64,000 nucleotides of DNA, from positions 62,001 through 126,000 of the forward strand of contig NZ_JAJOMA010000014.1 of the NCBI RefSeq assembly GCF_021129235.1. Direction: 5' to 3'. The notes under the pieces were generated by a model. It had not been told where the DNA came from. It ran no database searches and saw only the letters and a list, made by a program, of their open reading frames with translations. Of this stretch, positions 24,665 to 32,560 are shown piece after piece; position 1 is the stretch's first letter; each line of letters begins with the position of its first letter. Position numbers and translations under genes: made by a program. Source of the DNA: Kineosporia mesophila (GTDB lineage Bacteria > Actinomycetota > Actinomycetes > Actinomycetales > Kineosporiaceae).

Positions 24665-24711
24665 AAACGGGACGCTGTCCCGTTTCGAATATACGGGACA
24701 GTGTCCCGTTT
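24665..24711. promoter_or_regulatory. Twin TetR operators between hydrolase and TetR genes
   Basis: AAACGGGAC-GCT-GTCCCGTTT (24665-24685) is a perfect dyad. ATACGGGAC-AGT-GTCCCGTTT (24691-24711) has one mismatch. Their centres are 26 bp apart, that is on nearly the same or slightly rotated faces of DNA. Both lie in the divergent promoter region and should control both genes. Confidence 0.88.
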
Positions 24712-24730
24712 AACAACTAGACTCTCGTCC

Positions 24731-25288
24731 GTGACCGGGAAGACCTTGCGCGCCGACGCGCGCCGCAACCAGGAGACCCTGCTCGACGCGGCGGCCGCGG
24801 TGTTCGTCAGCCAGGGGGTCGAGGCCCCGATCCGGGCCATCGCGACCGAGGCCGGAGTGGGCACGGCCACCATCTACCGCCACTTCCCCACCCGAGCCGA
24901 CCTGATCGTGGCGGTCTACCGGCATCAGGTGGAGGCACTCGCGGCCCGCGGGCCGGAACTGACCGGCCCCGACGTGACACCGCACCAGGCTCTCGGCCGG
25001 TGGCTGCACGAGTTCGTCGATTTCGTCATCACCAAGCACGGCCTGCCCGCAGTACTACAGTCCGCGGACCCCTGCTACGACCCACTGCACGAGTACTTCG
25101 TCGGGCGACTGGAGCCGGTCTGCGCCGAACTGCTGCGCGCGGCCGAGGATTCCGGCGAGATCAACCCGGGCCAGGACCCCTACGAACTGATGCGGGCCGT
25201 CGGCAGCCTGTGCGCGGGGTCCGGCACGACGAGAACGTATGACGCGCGGCACCTGGTCGGTCTCCTGGTGGCCGGGTTGGGCAAGTAG
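24731..25288 (+). CDS. TetR-family repressor
   Basis: A 185-residue regulator. The N-terminal helix-turn-helix is RNQETLLDAAAAVFVSQGVE, then IRAIATEAGVGTATIYRHFP (residues about 10-55), followed by an all-helical ligand domain with PDVTPHQALGRWLHEFVDFV. It resembles the actinobacterial TetR proteins with C-terminal domain of the SbtR-like type. GTG 24731 gives a normal-length N-terminus; the longer frame to 24608 crosses the operators. It is divergent from the hydrolase and probably autoregulated through the twin operators. Confidence 0.9.
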   Translation: MTGKTLRADARRNQETLLDAAAAVFVSQGVEAPIRAIATEAGVGTATIYRHFPTRADLIVAVYRHQVEALAARGPELTGPDVTPHQALGRWLHEFVDFVITKHGLPAVLQSADPCYDPLHEYFVGRLEPVCAELLRAAEDSGEINPGQDPYELMRAVGSLCAGSGTTRTYDARHLVGLLVAGLGK

Positions 25289-25303
25289 GACCCGAGAACC
25301 ACC

Positions 25304-25630
25304 TCAGGGCGCGAGGTGCTCCTGCGCCCAGGCCGTCAGCTGATCCAGAGCCGGGCGCAGGGCGTAGCCGTGCTCGGTCAGCTCGTACCGCACCCGTAGC
25401 GGCGGCCCCTCGATCACCGTTCTGCTGACCAGGTTCTCACCGATCAGCTCGGTCAGTCGCTCATTCAGCACCCGGTCGCTGATGCCCGGCACGCCGCGAC
25501 GGAGCTCGCTGAAGTACACCGACCCGGGCATCAGCGTGGCCAGCACCACCCCGGTCCAGCGTTTGCCCAGCAGGGTCATCACCCGGGAGAGCGGTTCCCC
25601 CAGGCTCTCGCACGCCTGCGCACTTGACAC
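25304..25630 (-). CDS. HxlR-family winged-helix regulator
   Basis: A 108-residue HxlR regulator: CESLGEPLSRVMTLLGKRWT, then SELRRGVPGISDRVLNERL with TELIGENLVSRTV, and YELTEHGYAL. The conserved Cys near the N-terminus (ACESLG) is the sensing residue in redox/electrophile-responsive HxlR proteins such as HypR and YodB. GTG 25630 has GGAG 6 bases upstream; the TTG at 25660 is less likely. It is divergent from an NTF2-like gene, with an operator-like dyad between. Confidence 0.9.
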   Translation of the reverse strand: MSSAQACESLGEPLSRVMTLLGKRWTGVVLATLMPGSVYFSELRRGVPGISDRVLNERLTELIGENLVSRTVIEGPPLRVRYELTEHGYALRPALDQLTAWAQEHLAP

Positions 25631-25663
25631 GAGCGACTCCTTCGCGCTTACCTCATCCAAGCG

Positions 25664-25680
25664 ACTTACAAAAAGTAAGT
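25664..25680. promoter_or_regulatory. Probable HxlR operator
   Basis: ACTTAC-AAAAA-GTAAGT is a perfect 6-bp dyad with a 5-base A-tract, followed by AT-rich sequence to 25698. It lies between the divergent hxlR-type and NTF2-like genes. HxlR proteins commonly bind such short AT-rich dyads (tACTta..taAGTa). Confidence 0.8.
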
Positions 25681-25735
25681 TGCAAACTTTCCCTCAACTT
25701 CGTCCTCCATCATGCCTCACCCCGGGAGCCGTACC

Positions 25736-26185
25736 GTGACCACTCTCGAAGCCCGCATCCAGCGCCTGGAAGACCGCGCCGCCATCGTCGACGTCGTCAT
25801 CAGCTACGCCACCGCCATCGACCGCCGCGACTGGAACACCTGGAGCTCGCTGTTCACCGACCAGGTGCACGTCGACTTCTCCGAGGCCGGGATGCCCGCC
25901 GCCGACTTCCCGCGGGAGCAGTTCGTCGGCTTCGCCCGGCAGGGCCTGGACATCTGGCCGGCCACCCAGCACCTGAGCCCGAACCACCAGGTGGTCATCA
26001 ACGGCGACGAGGCCGTCTGCTACTCGGCGATGTACGCCCAGCACCACACCGAGCAGGGCGATTACGTGATGCGCGGCTCGTACGACAACCACCTCGTCCG
26101 CACGGCGGGCGGGTGGAAGATCGCCCGGCTGGTGCAGCACCTCAGCTGGCTGGAGGGCGACCCCCGGACGGCCGCATCGAGTTGA
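25736..26185 (+). CDS. SnoaL-like/NTF2-fold protein
   Basis: A 149-residue NTF2-fold protein of the SnoaL_4-like type: QRLEDRAAIVDVVISYATAI, then DRRDWNTWSSLFTDQVHVDF and the conserved NHQVV strand, ending WKIARLVQHLSWLEG. Relatives include polyketide cyclases, dehydratases and bile-acid dehydratase-like enzymes. Asp/His residues in the pocket are present, but the substrate cannot be told. GTG 25736 follows GGGAG by 8 bases; ATG 25712 lacks a ribosome site. It is the likely target of the divergent HxlR regulator. Confidence 0.85.
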   Translation: MTTLEARIQRLEDRAAIVDVVISYATAIDRRDWNTWSSLFTDQVHVDFSEAGMPAADFPREQFVGFARQGLDIWPATQHLSPNHQVVINGDEAVCYSAMYAQHHTEQGDYVMRGSYDNHLVRTAGGWKIARLVQHLSWLEGDPRTAASS

Positions 26186-26202
26186 CAGCCATTCCGCCCG
26201 GG

Positions 26203-26239
26203 TGTCGAATCAATACAGCTAGACTGTATTGATTCGACA
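26203..26239. promoter_or_regulatory. Perfect 16-bp inverted repeat before the MBL-fold gene
   Basis: TGTCGAATCAATACAG (26203-26218), five bases CTAGA, then CTGTATTGATTCGACA (26224-26239) form a perfect dyad that ends 10 bases before the MBL start and 1 base before its AGGAG. TTGACA (26182-26187) upstream could be the -35. It could be a long operator for a regulator not encoded next door, or an RNA hairpin that controls ribosome access. Confidence 0.8.
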
Positions 26240-26249
26240 AGGAGCGGTC

Positions 26250-26903
26250 ATGAAGCTGACGAAGCACGTCCATGCCTGTGTGGTGCTCGAAGACCAGGGC
26301 ACGACGATCGTGGTCGACCCGGGCACCTTCGCCACGAACGCCCGTGATCTCCTGAGCACGGCCGATGCCGTCCTGATCACCCACGACCACTTCGACCACT
26401 TCGACGTCGAAGCGGTCAAGGACGTCGTGGCCCAGCGCCCCGACCTGCCCGTCTACGCCCCGGCCTCGGTGATCGCGCAGATCGGGGCCGGCCACCTGAT
26501 CGAGGCCACGGACGGCCTGGCATTCTCCGTCGGCCCGGTGCCGGTGCAGGTCTTCCTCACCGGCCACGCCAAGATCCACCCGGACCTGACGATGCCCGAC
26601 AACGCCGCCTACCTGATCGGTGACAGCGCCGGTGGCAGCGTGTTCCACCCGGGCGACACCTACCTGGTGCCCGGTGTGGCCGTCGACACCCTGCTTGTGC
26701 CGACCAGCGGCCCCTGGACCAAGCTCGGCGAGGCCGTCGACTTCGTGCGGGCCGTCAGCCCGCGGCAGGCCGTGCAGATCCACGAGGCCATGCTCAGCGA
26801 GATCGGGCAGCAGTCCACCGCCCATTTCCTCAGCGAGAAGGGCCTGACCAGGACGCCTTTCACCGTGGTGCCGGTCGGCGAGTCGATCGAGATCGCGGGC
26901 TGA
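26250..26903 (+). CDS. MBL-fold metallohydrolase (UlaG-like)
   Basis: A 217-residue metallo-beta-lactamase-fold protein of the UlaG/L-ascorbate-6-phosphate lactonase-like or YtkL type. The metal motif is ITHDHFDHFD (HxHxDH), followed by LTGHAKIH, VFHPGDTYLVP and the C-terminal IHEAMLS histidine. ATG 26250 follows AAGGAG. The large dyad just upstream suggests tight regulation. The substrate is unknown. Confidence 0.88.
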   Translation: MKLTKHVHACVVLEDQGTTIVVDPGTFATNARDLLSTADAVLITHDHFDHFDVEAVKDVVAQRPDLPVYAPASVIAQIGAGHLIEATDGLAFSVGPVPVQVFLTGHAKIHPDLTMPDNAAYLIGDSAGGSVFHPGDTYLVPGVAVDTLLVPTSGPWTKLGEAVDFVRAVSPRQAVQIHEAMLSEIGQQSTAHFLSEKGLTRTPFTVVPVGESIEIAG

Positions 26904-27006
26904 TCCGTACGGTGAGGCCACGACAAAGGGGTCGCGACCAAACCCGTAGGCATGAAAATAGGCAAGGAACCCGCTCCCTGCCTCTAATAAGGTTATAGCG
27001 CAAGGG

Positions 27007-27025
27007 GGGCCTTGCGGCAAGGCCC
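27007..27025. promoter_or_regulatory. Rifamycin-associated element (RAE) upstream of helR
   Basis: GGGCCTTGCGGCAAGGCCC is a 19-bp dyad that matches the actinomycete RAE consensus (GGGGCTTGCGGCAAGGCCCC) at almost every base. RAEs mark genes induced by rifamycins, including helR, rifampin phosphotransferases and monooxygenases. Here it lies 66 bp before a HelD/HelR gene. TTGCGG within it could serve as a -35, with CACAAT (27037-27042) as the -10. Confidence 0.9.
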
Positions 27026-27091
27026 TGGTCATGGCTCACAATCACCGATCGTGACCTGCCGTGCATCGGCATCAGATCGGAGCCCTACCTC

Positions 27092-29245
27092 ATGAAAGCC
27101 CTCGACCACAGCGCTTTCAACCTTCCCGAAGACCGCGGCGCCAAGTCCGCCGCCCAGCTGATCGCCACGGACGAGAAGCATTTCGCCGAGATCGCCGGCA
27201 CCCTCGAGCAGTCGATCACCGAGCTGACCGAGCGCCTCGACGCCGTGCGCCGGCTGCCCGGTGGCGGCGGTCCGCGCGCGCTCGAGCGCGACCAGGAGGT
27301 GCACCGGCTGACCTCGCGACTGCGAACTTTGCGGCGTTTCGGCCTGGATCTCTGCCTGGGCCGCATCGTGAAGGACGACGGCGAGACCCTGTACATCGGT
27401 CGCCTCGGTCTCACGGCCGACGACGGACGCCGCCTACTGCACGACTGGCGCTCGCCGGTCTCCGAGCCGTTCTTCGGCGCCACCCACGGTAGCCCGACGG
27501 GGCTGGCGAGCCGCCGGCGGTTCCGCTGGACGCAGGGCCGGATCACGGACTACTGGGACGAGGTGTTCACCGCCGACGGCCTCGAGGGCAACGCCGCGCT
27601 GGACGACCAGTCGGCGTTCATCGCCAGCCTGGGCAGCAACCGCTCACCCCGGATGCGCGACGTGCTGGGCACCATCCAGTCCGACCAGGACGCGATCATC
27701 CGCGCGGGTTCCCGCGGTGCCCTGATCGTCGACGGCGGCCCGGGCACCGGCAAGACCGTGGTCGCACTGCACCGCGCGGCCTACCTGCTCTACTCCGACC
27801 CCCGGCTGGGCCACCATCGCGGCGGGGTGCTGTTCGTCGGACCACACCAGCCGTACCTGGACTACGTGGGTGACGTGCTGCCGAGCCTGGGTGAGGAGGG
27901 CGTGCAGACCTGCACGCTGCGCGACCTGGTTCCGCAGGGCACCCGGGCCCGGCCGGAGACCGACCCGGAGGTGGCCCGGCTGAAGTCGGCACTGAACGTG
28001 GTGAAGGTGATCGACTCGGCCGTGCGGTTCTACGAAGAGGCCCCCACCGAGACCATGGGCCTGCGCACCCCGTGGGCCGAGGTCTGGCTCACCCCGGACG
28101 ACTGGGCCCTGGCCTTCGACGCTCCCCCGCCCGGAACGCCGCACAACGAGAGCCAGGAGTACATCCTCGACGAGATCGCCTCGATCCTGGCCGACAAGCA
28201 TCCGGCGGACGACAACGGTGACCGGCCCACCCCGCGGCAGGTGCGCAAGTCGTTGCGGCAGACAGCCGAGCTGGCGAGCGCCGTCAACCGGGGCTGGCCC
28301 TGGCTGGAGGCGGAAGACCTGATCTCCGACCTTTTCACGGTGCCCGCCTACCTGCGCCGCTGCGCCCCCTGGCTGACCCGCGAGGAGATCCGCCTCCTGC
28401 AGCGCGGCGAGCAGATCTGGACGCTGGAAGATCTTCCCCTGCTCGACGTGGCCCGTCAGCGGCTCGGCGACCCGCAGGCCGCCAAGCGCAAGATGCGACA
28501 GGACGCAGCGATCGCGGCCGAGGCCGAGCGCCGCGGTGCGGTCGCCGACGCTCTTCTGCAGGCCCAGGACGATTTCGAGGGTGCCGTGGCCATGCTGATG
28601 GGCAAGGACCTGCAGGACGCCCTGGTCGACGAGGCCGCCCGGCCCACCATGACTCCCGACGCCCTGGCCGGGCCCTTCGCCCACATCGTGGTGGACGAGG
28701 CCCAGGAACTGTCCGACGCCGAGTGGCAGATGCTGTTGCTGCGTAACCCTTCCCGCAGCTTCACCATTGTCGGCGACCGGGCCCAGGCCCGGCACGGGTT
28801 CACCGAGAGCTGGCCCGACCGCCTGAAGCGCGTCGGGCTCGACCGGATCGGGCTGGCCTCGCTCAGCATCAACTACCGCACCCCGGAAGAGGTGATGGCA
28901 CAGGCCGAGCCGGTCATCCGCGCCGTCCTGCCGGACGCGAACGTGCCGACCTCGATCCGCAGCAGCGGCCTGCCCGTGCGCTACGGCACCCCGGTCGAGC
29001 TGAGTGACGTGCTCGACACCTGGCTGGCCGATCACGCCGAGGGAATCGCCTGTGTGATCGGCGATCCCACGTTCCGGCCGACCCCCCGCGTGCGCTCGCT
29101 GACGCCGGCCCTGGCCAAGGGCCTGGAGTTCGACCTGGTCGTGATCGTCGACCCGGAGAAGTTCGGCGACGGCACCGAGGGCGCCGTCGACCGGTACGTC
29201 TCGATGACCCGGGCGACCCAGCAGCTGGTGATCCTCAGCGACTGA
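27092..29245 (+). CDS. helR: HelR: HelD-like RNA polymerase-associated ATPase for rifamycin tolerance
   Basis: A 717-residue superfamily 1 helicase-like protein of the HelD group. The N-terminal coiled coil (residues 15-90; FAEIAGTLEQSITELTERLD) enters the RNA polymerase secondary channel in known structures. The UvrD-like motor has Walker A DGGPGTGKTVVALHR (about 214-228), Walker B IVVDEAQELSDAEW, and later SINYRTPEEV and YVSMTRATQQLVIL. HelD releases stalled polymerase, and HelR displaces rifamycins from it. The RAE 66 bp upstream supports the HelR assignment over a general HelD. ATG 27092 has GGAG 9 bases upstream. Confidence 0.88.
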   Translation: MKALDHSAFNLPEDRGAKSAAQLIATDEKHFAEIAGTLEQSITELTERLDAVRRLPGGGGPRALERDQEVHRLTSRLRTLRRFGLDLCLGRIVKDDGETLYIGRLGLTADDGRRLLHDWRSPVSEPFFGATHGSPTGLASRRRFRWTQGRITDYWDEVFTADGLEGNAALDDQSAFIASLGSNRSPRMRDVLGTIQSDQDAIIRAGSRGALIVDGGPGTGKTVVALHRAAYLLYSDPRLGHHRGGVLFVGPHQPYLDYVGDVLPSLGEEGVQTCTLRDLVPQGTRARPETDPEVARLKSALNVVKVIDSAVRFYEEAPTETMGLRTPWAEVWLTPDDWALAFDAPPPGTPHNESQEYILDEIASILADKHPADDNGDRPTPRQVRKSLRQTAELASAVNRGWPWLEAEDLISDLFTVPAYLRRCAPWLTREEIRLLQRGEQIWTLEDLPLLDVARQRLGDPQAAKRKMRQDAAIAAEAERRGAVADALLQAQDDFEGAVAMLMGKDLQDALVDEAARPTMTPDALAGPFAHIVVDEAQELSDAEWQMLLLRNPSRSFTIVGDRAQARHGFTESWPDRLKRVGLDRIGLASLSINYRTPEEVMAQAEPVIRAVLPDANVPTSIRSSGLPVRYGTPVELSDVLDTWLADHAEGIACVIGDPTFRPTPRVRSLTPALAKGLEFDLVVIVDPEKFGDGTEGAVDRYVSMTRATQQLVILSD

Positions 29246-29927
29246 CGGCGGCGGACCGTTCCCTGGTCGGCAGGGCCCCCGAGGCCGAGTACTCCGCCGT
29301 GGCCCGGACCGCGATCCGGACGGCCTCGGTCAGGGGTGTCTTCTCGGCCAGCAGCACGGACAGCACGCCCCGGAAGCAGTCGTCGGCACCCGAGGAATCG
29401 ACCGTCTCGGCCTCGGGTGCCTCGACGACCTCGGGTTCCTGCTCCTGGAGGGCGATCACGGCTCCCTGCCGGCCCAGCGGCACGACGACGTTCACCCGTA
29501 GCTGCTCGGCGAGACCCCCGGCCAGCGCGACCACCTCGGTCTCGTCGGTCTCGCTGACCAGGGCCGCCAGGGTGGGCAGGTCGGGCAGCAGGACATGGAC
29601 GAAGGGGGCGAATGTCTCGACCCACGCCCGCAGGGCCGCGGCGTCGAGTCCGGGCACCGGGGTCGGGTCGAGCAGAACCTTGCCGTGGGCGTGAGAAAGC
29701 GCGGTCCGCACCACTTCCGGCGGTACGTCCAGGGCCACCAGGACCACGTCGGCCCCGGCCACCTCGTCGGTGTTCACGTCGTCAGGGCTCAGCGGCTCGT
29801 CGCTGCCCACCCCCAGCAGCGACACGCCGGGTTCCCCGAGAAAGGCCTGCGCCGCGGCTGCCTGATCGACGCCCCGGTCAATGATGATGATGCGATGGTC
29901 CTGCTGAGTACCGGTCACAGTGATCAC
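29235..29927 (-). CDS. Short PfkB/ribokinase-like protein with altered catalytic motif
   Basis: A 230-residue protein with the central and C-terminal parts of the PfkB sugar-kinase fold: VLLDPTPVPGLDAAALRAWV, VHVLLPDLPTLAALVSETD (N-x-x-E region changed to LPDLPTL), VVVPLGRQGAVIAL, and VDSSGADDCFRGVL. The hallmark DTxGAGDxF reads DSSGADDCF: the second Gly is Asp, but the Asp at the catalytic base position remains. The ~70-residue N-terminal lobe with the sugar-binding DxGG motif is missing. It may be a degenerate or non-catalytic kinase. It overlaps the 3' end of helR by 11 bp (convergent). Confidence 0.7.
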   Translation of the reverse strand: MITVTGTQQDHRIIIIDRGVDQAAAAQAFLGEPGVSLLGVGSDEPLSPDDVNTDEVAGADVVLVALDVPPEVVRTALSHAHGKVLLDPTPVPGLDAAALRAWVETFAPFVHVLLPDLPTLAALVSETDETEVVALAGGLAEQLRVNVVVPLGRQGAVIALQEQEPEVVEAPEAETVDSSGADDCFRGVLSVLLAEKTPLTEAVRIAVRATAEYSASGALPTRERSAAVSR

Positions 29928-29966
29928 GTCCCGCCCGCGTCGGATGTCTGTGAACTCACGGCGAGC

Positions 29967-30140
29967 CTAGTCAGCCCACCGCGGACGGGCGCGGGCGGCG
30001 TCACCCGTACGGAGCAACGGGCCACGTCCGAGCAGTTGCCCCAGCAGCCTCTCGGCCTCGTCGAGCGGGTCGGTGCGCCCGGTGCGCAGGGCCTTGTGGA
30101 TGCGCAGCGAGACGACGCCGTGGGCGGTGGACCGGCCCCC
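29967..30140 (-). pseudogene. C-terminal gene fragment, family unknown
   Basis: Coding-like minus-strand sequence reads GVVSLRIHKALRTGRTDPLD and then EAERLLGQLLGRGPLLRTGD, with GC-rich third positions, and ends in TAG at 29967. No proper start exists; the frame runs out at about 30149, where a plus-strand fragment begins. I do not recognise the family. It is probably the 3' remnant of a gene. Confidence 0.4.
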
Positions 30141-30146
30141 CGCCGC

Positions 30147-30260
30147 CAACCGTCCAGCGTCGTCTCCGGCGCCCGCAACCGCTTCAACCTGCGACTGCTC
30201 CGGCTCCTGCCCCGGCCGGTGATGCTCAGCATCGTCGCGAGCGCGAACCAGCCGGCCTGA
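30147..30260 (+). pseudogene. C-terminal remnant, SDR-like
   Basis: Plus-strand codons here are almost all G/C-ending and read ARNRFNLRLLRLLPRPVMLS followed by IVASANQPA, TGA. This resembles the C-terminus of some short-chain dehydrogenases (LLPRPVVL..V.RAN). There is no upstream dehydrogenase. It abuts the minus-strand fragment head to head, as if a deletion removed both 5' ends of a divergent pair. Confidence 0.35.
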
Positions 30261-30289
30261 GAACCGATTGCGTCTGCCACCCGATCACG

Positions 30290-32377
30290 TCACCCGGTGC
30301 GGATGAACGCGAACCCCTGCGGGGCCAGCTCCCGGGTTCCGAACGCGGCCCCGGTGCGCAGGTCGGTGCCCTCGAACGTCACCGAGACCGGGACGACCCC
30401 GTGATTGATCACCGTGAGAACGTCACCGCGCCGGGCCGTCTCGACCCCTTCGGGCAGTTCGGCCGAGGGGATGTCCGCCGCCTCCAGCAGGCGGTTGGCG
30501 ATCGCGTCCAGCCCGGCCGCGTCCGGCATGGTCGCGACGTACCAGCCCTGACCGCGACCCTTCCCACGACCCTGACCCCGGCCCTGCCCACGACCCTGCC
30601 CACGGCCCTGGCCGTGCCCCTGCCCACCCCCGTACTCGCGCCGGGTCAGGGCCGGGCGGCCCGCGGACGGGCCGTCTGTGAAGGTGGCCACGACCTCCGC
30701 GTCGTCGGCCCACAGCGCCTCGGCGAAGTAGGTTGCCCCGAAACCCGCCTCCCCGGAGGCGAAGGAGACCGACGTGCGGCCGGCACCGCCGGTGCCCGCC
30801 TCGTCCTGAAGCACCCTCTCCCCCGCCCTCTCGGCGACCCGCTGCCGGACCGGGGGCGGCAGGGGACGGAAGTCCTCGACCCCGACCCCCAGCAGCGGGC
30901 CCAGCCGGGTCAGGAAACCGCCGTCGCAGAAACGGTCCTGCGCGTCCACGACGTCGCTGAACGGGCCGGTCAGCAGCACGCCGCCGTTCTCCACGAAGGT
31001 GGTCAGCGGGGTCTCGTCGCGGATCAGGTAGAGAACCGGTGCGACCGCGAGACGGTAACGGGCGTCGACCTTCTCGGGCGGCACGATGTCGACCTGGACG
31101 CCGCGCCGGTGGAACGCGCCGTACCACTCCCGGATCAACGTCAGGTAGTCGAGAGTGGCAGGATGGTCGGGGTTCTCGACGGCCCACCAGTTCTCCCAGT
31201 CGAACACCAGAGCAACGGACGCGTCGTCACCGGGAGGGGGCAGGCCGGGCAGGGCGGCGAGGTCGGCCCCCAGGGTGGACGCCTCCTGCCAGGTGCGGGT
31301 GCGGGTACCGGCGTGCGGGAGCATGGCGGAGTGGAACTTCTCACTGCCCGCGCGGGACTGCCTCCACTGGAAGTAGAAGATGCCGTCCGCGCCGCGCCCG
31401 ACCGACTGCGCGGTCTCGGCCGCCAGCTGACCGGGCTGCTTCGACGGGTTCGTGGGACGCCAGTTGACCGCGTCGGTGGCCTGTTCCATCAGGATCCACG
31501 GCGTGCCGCGCTTCAGCGAGCGCATCAGGTCACGCTGGAAGGCGGTGTTGCGCACCCGGTGCGGGTCTTGCGGGTCGGGGTAGCAGTCGTCGGTGATGAC
31601 GTCGATGTGCTGAGCCCAGTCGGCGTAGTTGGCGGGCTTGAAGGCCCCCATCATGTTCGTCGAGATCGGCTGGGTGGCACCGGCGGCGCGGATGATGTCG
31701 CGCTCGGCCAGGTAGCACTCCAGCCACAGGTCGGACATGAAGCGCTGATAATCGAGCAACTGCGCGGGGTTACGGCTGTAGGGGGCCTTGAGCGGGGGCA
31801 TCACCTGGGCCCACTCGCCGTACCGCTGCGACCAGAACGCCGTGCCCCAGGCCTCGTTCAGCGCCTCGATGCTGCGGTAGCGCCACAGCAGCCATTCCCG
31901 GAAGGCCTCCTGGGCGGCGGGTGAGTACTCGACCGGCAGGTGACATCCGTACTCGTTGTTGACGTGCCACATCACCACACCCGGGTGCCGCGCGTACCGC
32001 GCCGCCAGACGCGTCACCAGTTCGGCGGCCAGACGCCGGTAGGTCTTCGACGCGGGTGAGTAGTGCTGCCGGGACCCGTGCCAGTAGGTGGCGCCGTTCT
32101 CGTCGGTGGCGAGGATGTCCGGGTGCTCGATGCTCATCCAGGGCGGCGGCGAGGCGGTGGCCGTGGCCAGGTTCACGCCGATACCGGCCGCGTGCAGCTT
32201 GCCGATGACGGTGTCGAGCCAGGTGAAGTCCCAGACGCCCGGAGCCGGCTGCAGCCGCGACCAGGAGAAGATGCCCAGGCTCACGGTGGTCACACTGGCC
32301 CGTTTCATCAGGCGCACGTCGTCGTCCCAGACGTGTTCCGGCCATTGTTCGGGGTTGTAGTCCGCGCCGTAGAGCAT
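30290..32377 (-). CDS. GH42 beta-galactosidase
   Basis: A 695-residue cytoplasmic family 42 enzyme. The catalytic barrel (1-400) shows GADYNPEQWPEHVWDDDVRL, VMWHVNNEYGCH (acid/base Glu) and WILMEQATDAVNW (nucleophile Glu). The trimerisation domain (ALVFDWENWWAVE) and a C-terminal beta domain ending INHGVVPVSVTFEG complete it. A Gly-Gln-Gly-Arg repeat run is inserted before WYVATMPDAAGLD, in the trimerisation/C-terminal joint, and is not a family feature. It hydrolyses galacto-oligosaccharides and could finish the products of the two GH53 enzymes, but it is 17 kb away and lacks their operator. No signal peptide. Confidence 0.94.
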   Translation of the reverse strand: MLYGADYNPEQWPEHVWDDDVRLMKRASVTTVSLGIFSWSRLQPAPGVWDFTWLDTVIGKLHAAGIGVNLATATASPPPWMSIEHPDILATDENGATYWHGSRQHYSPASKTYRRLAAELVTRLAARYARHPGVVMWHVNNEYGCHLPVEYSPAAQEAFREWLLWRYRSIEALNEAWGTAFWSQRYGEWAQVMPPLKAPYSRNPAQLLDYQRFMSDLWLECYLAERDIIRAAGATQPISTNMMGAFKPANYADWAQHIDVITDDCYPDPQDPHRVRNTAFQRDLMRSLKRGTPWILMEQATDAVNWRPTNPSKQPGQLAAETAQSVGRGADGIFYFQWRQSRAGSEKFHSAMLPHAGTRTRTWQEASTLGADLAALPGLPPPGDDASVALVFDWENWWAVENPDHPATLDYLTLIREWYGAFHRRGVQVDIVPPEKVDARYRLAVAPVLYLIRDETPLTTFVENGGVLLTGPFSDVVDAQDRFCDGGFLTRLGPLLGVGVEDFRPLPPPVRQRVAERAGERVLQDEAGTGGAGRTSVSFASGEAGFGATYFAEALWADDAEVVATFTDGPSAGRPALTRREYGGGQGHGQGRGQGRGQGRGQGRGKGRGQGWYVATMPDAAGLDAIANRLLEAADIPSAELPEGVETARRGDVLTVINHGVVPVSVTFEGTDLRTGAAFGTRELAPQGFAFIRTG
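30545..30632. repeat. Imperfect 12-bp repeats in the GH42 gene
   Basis: About seven units of the CCACGACCCTGC type (minus strand coding Gly-Gln-Gly-Arg or Gly-Lys-Gly-Arg). They add a basic, flexible loop of about 25 residues to the enzyme, and all copies are multiples of 3, so the frame is kept. Confidence 0.8.
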
Positions 32378-32560
32378 GGGTTCGTCAGCGTCCTTGCCGT
32401 CGGGAACGTCCGTCGGGCGCCATTCTCCCTTTTGTCCCCGTCACCGTGACGCCCCCGCCCGCTCTGTGATCCAGCCCACCTCACGGCCCGGTTTCCGCGC
32501 CGCGCGGCGACCTATCCTGCCCCGGAAGCCGCATCACCGAACGAGTCAGGAGCCAGGCCC

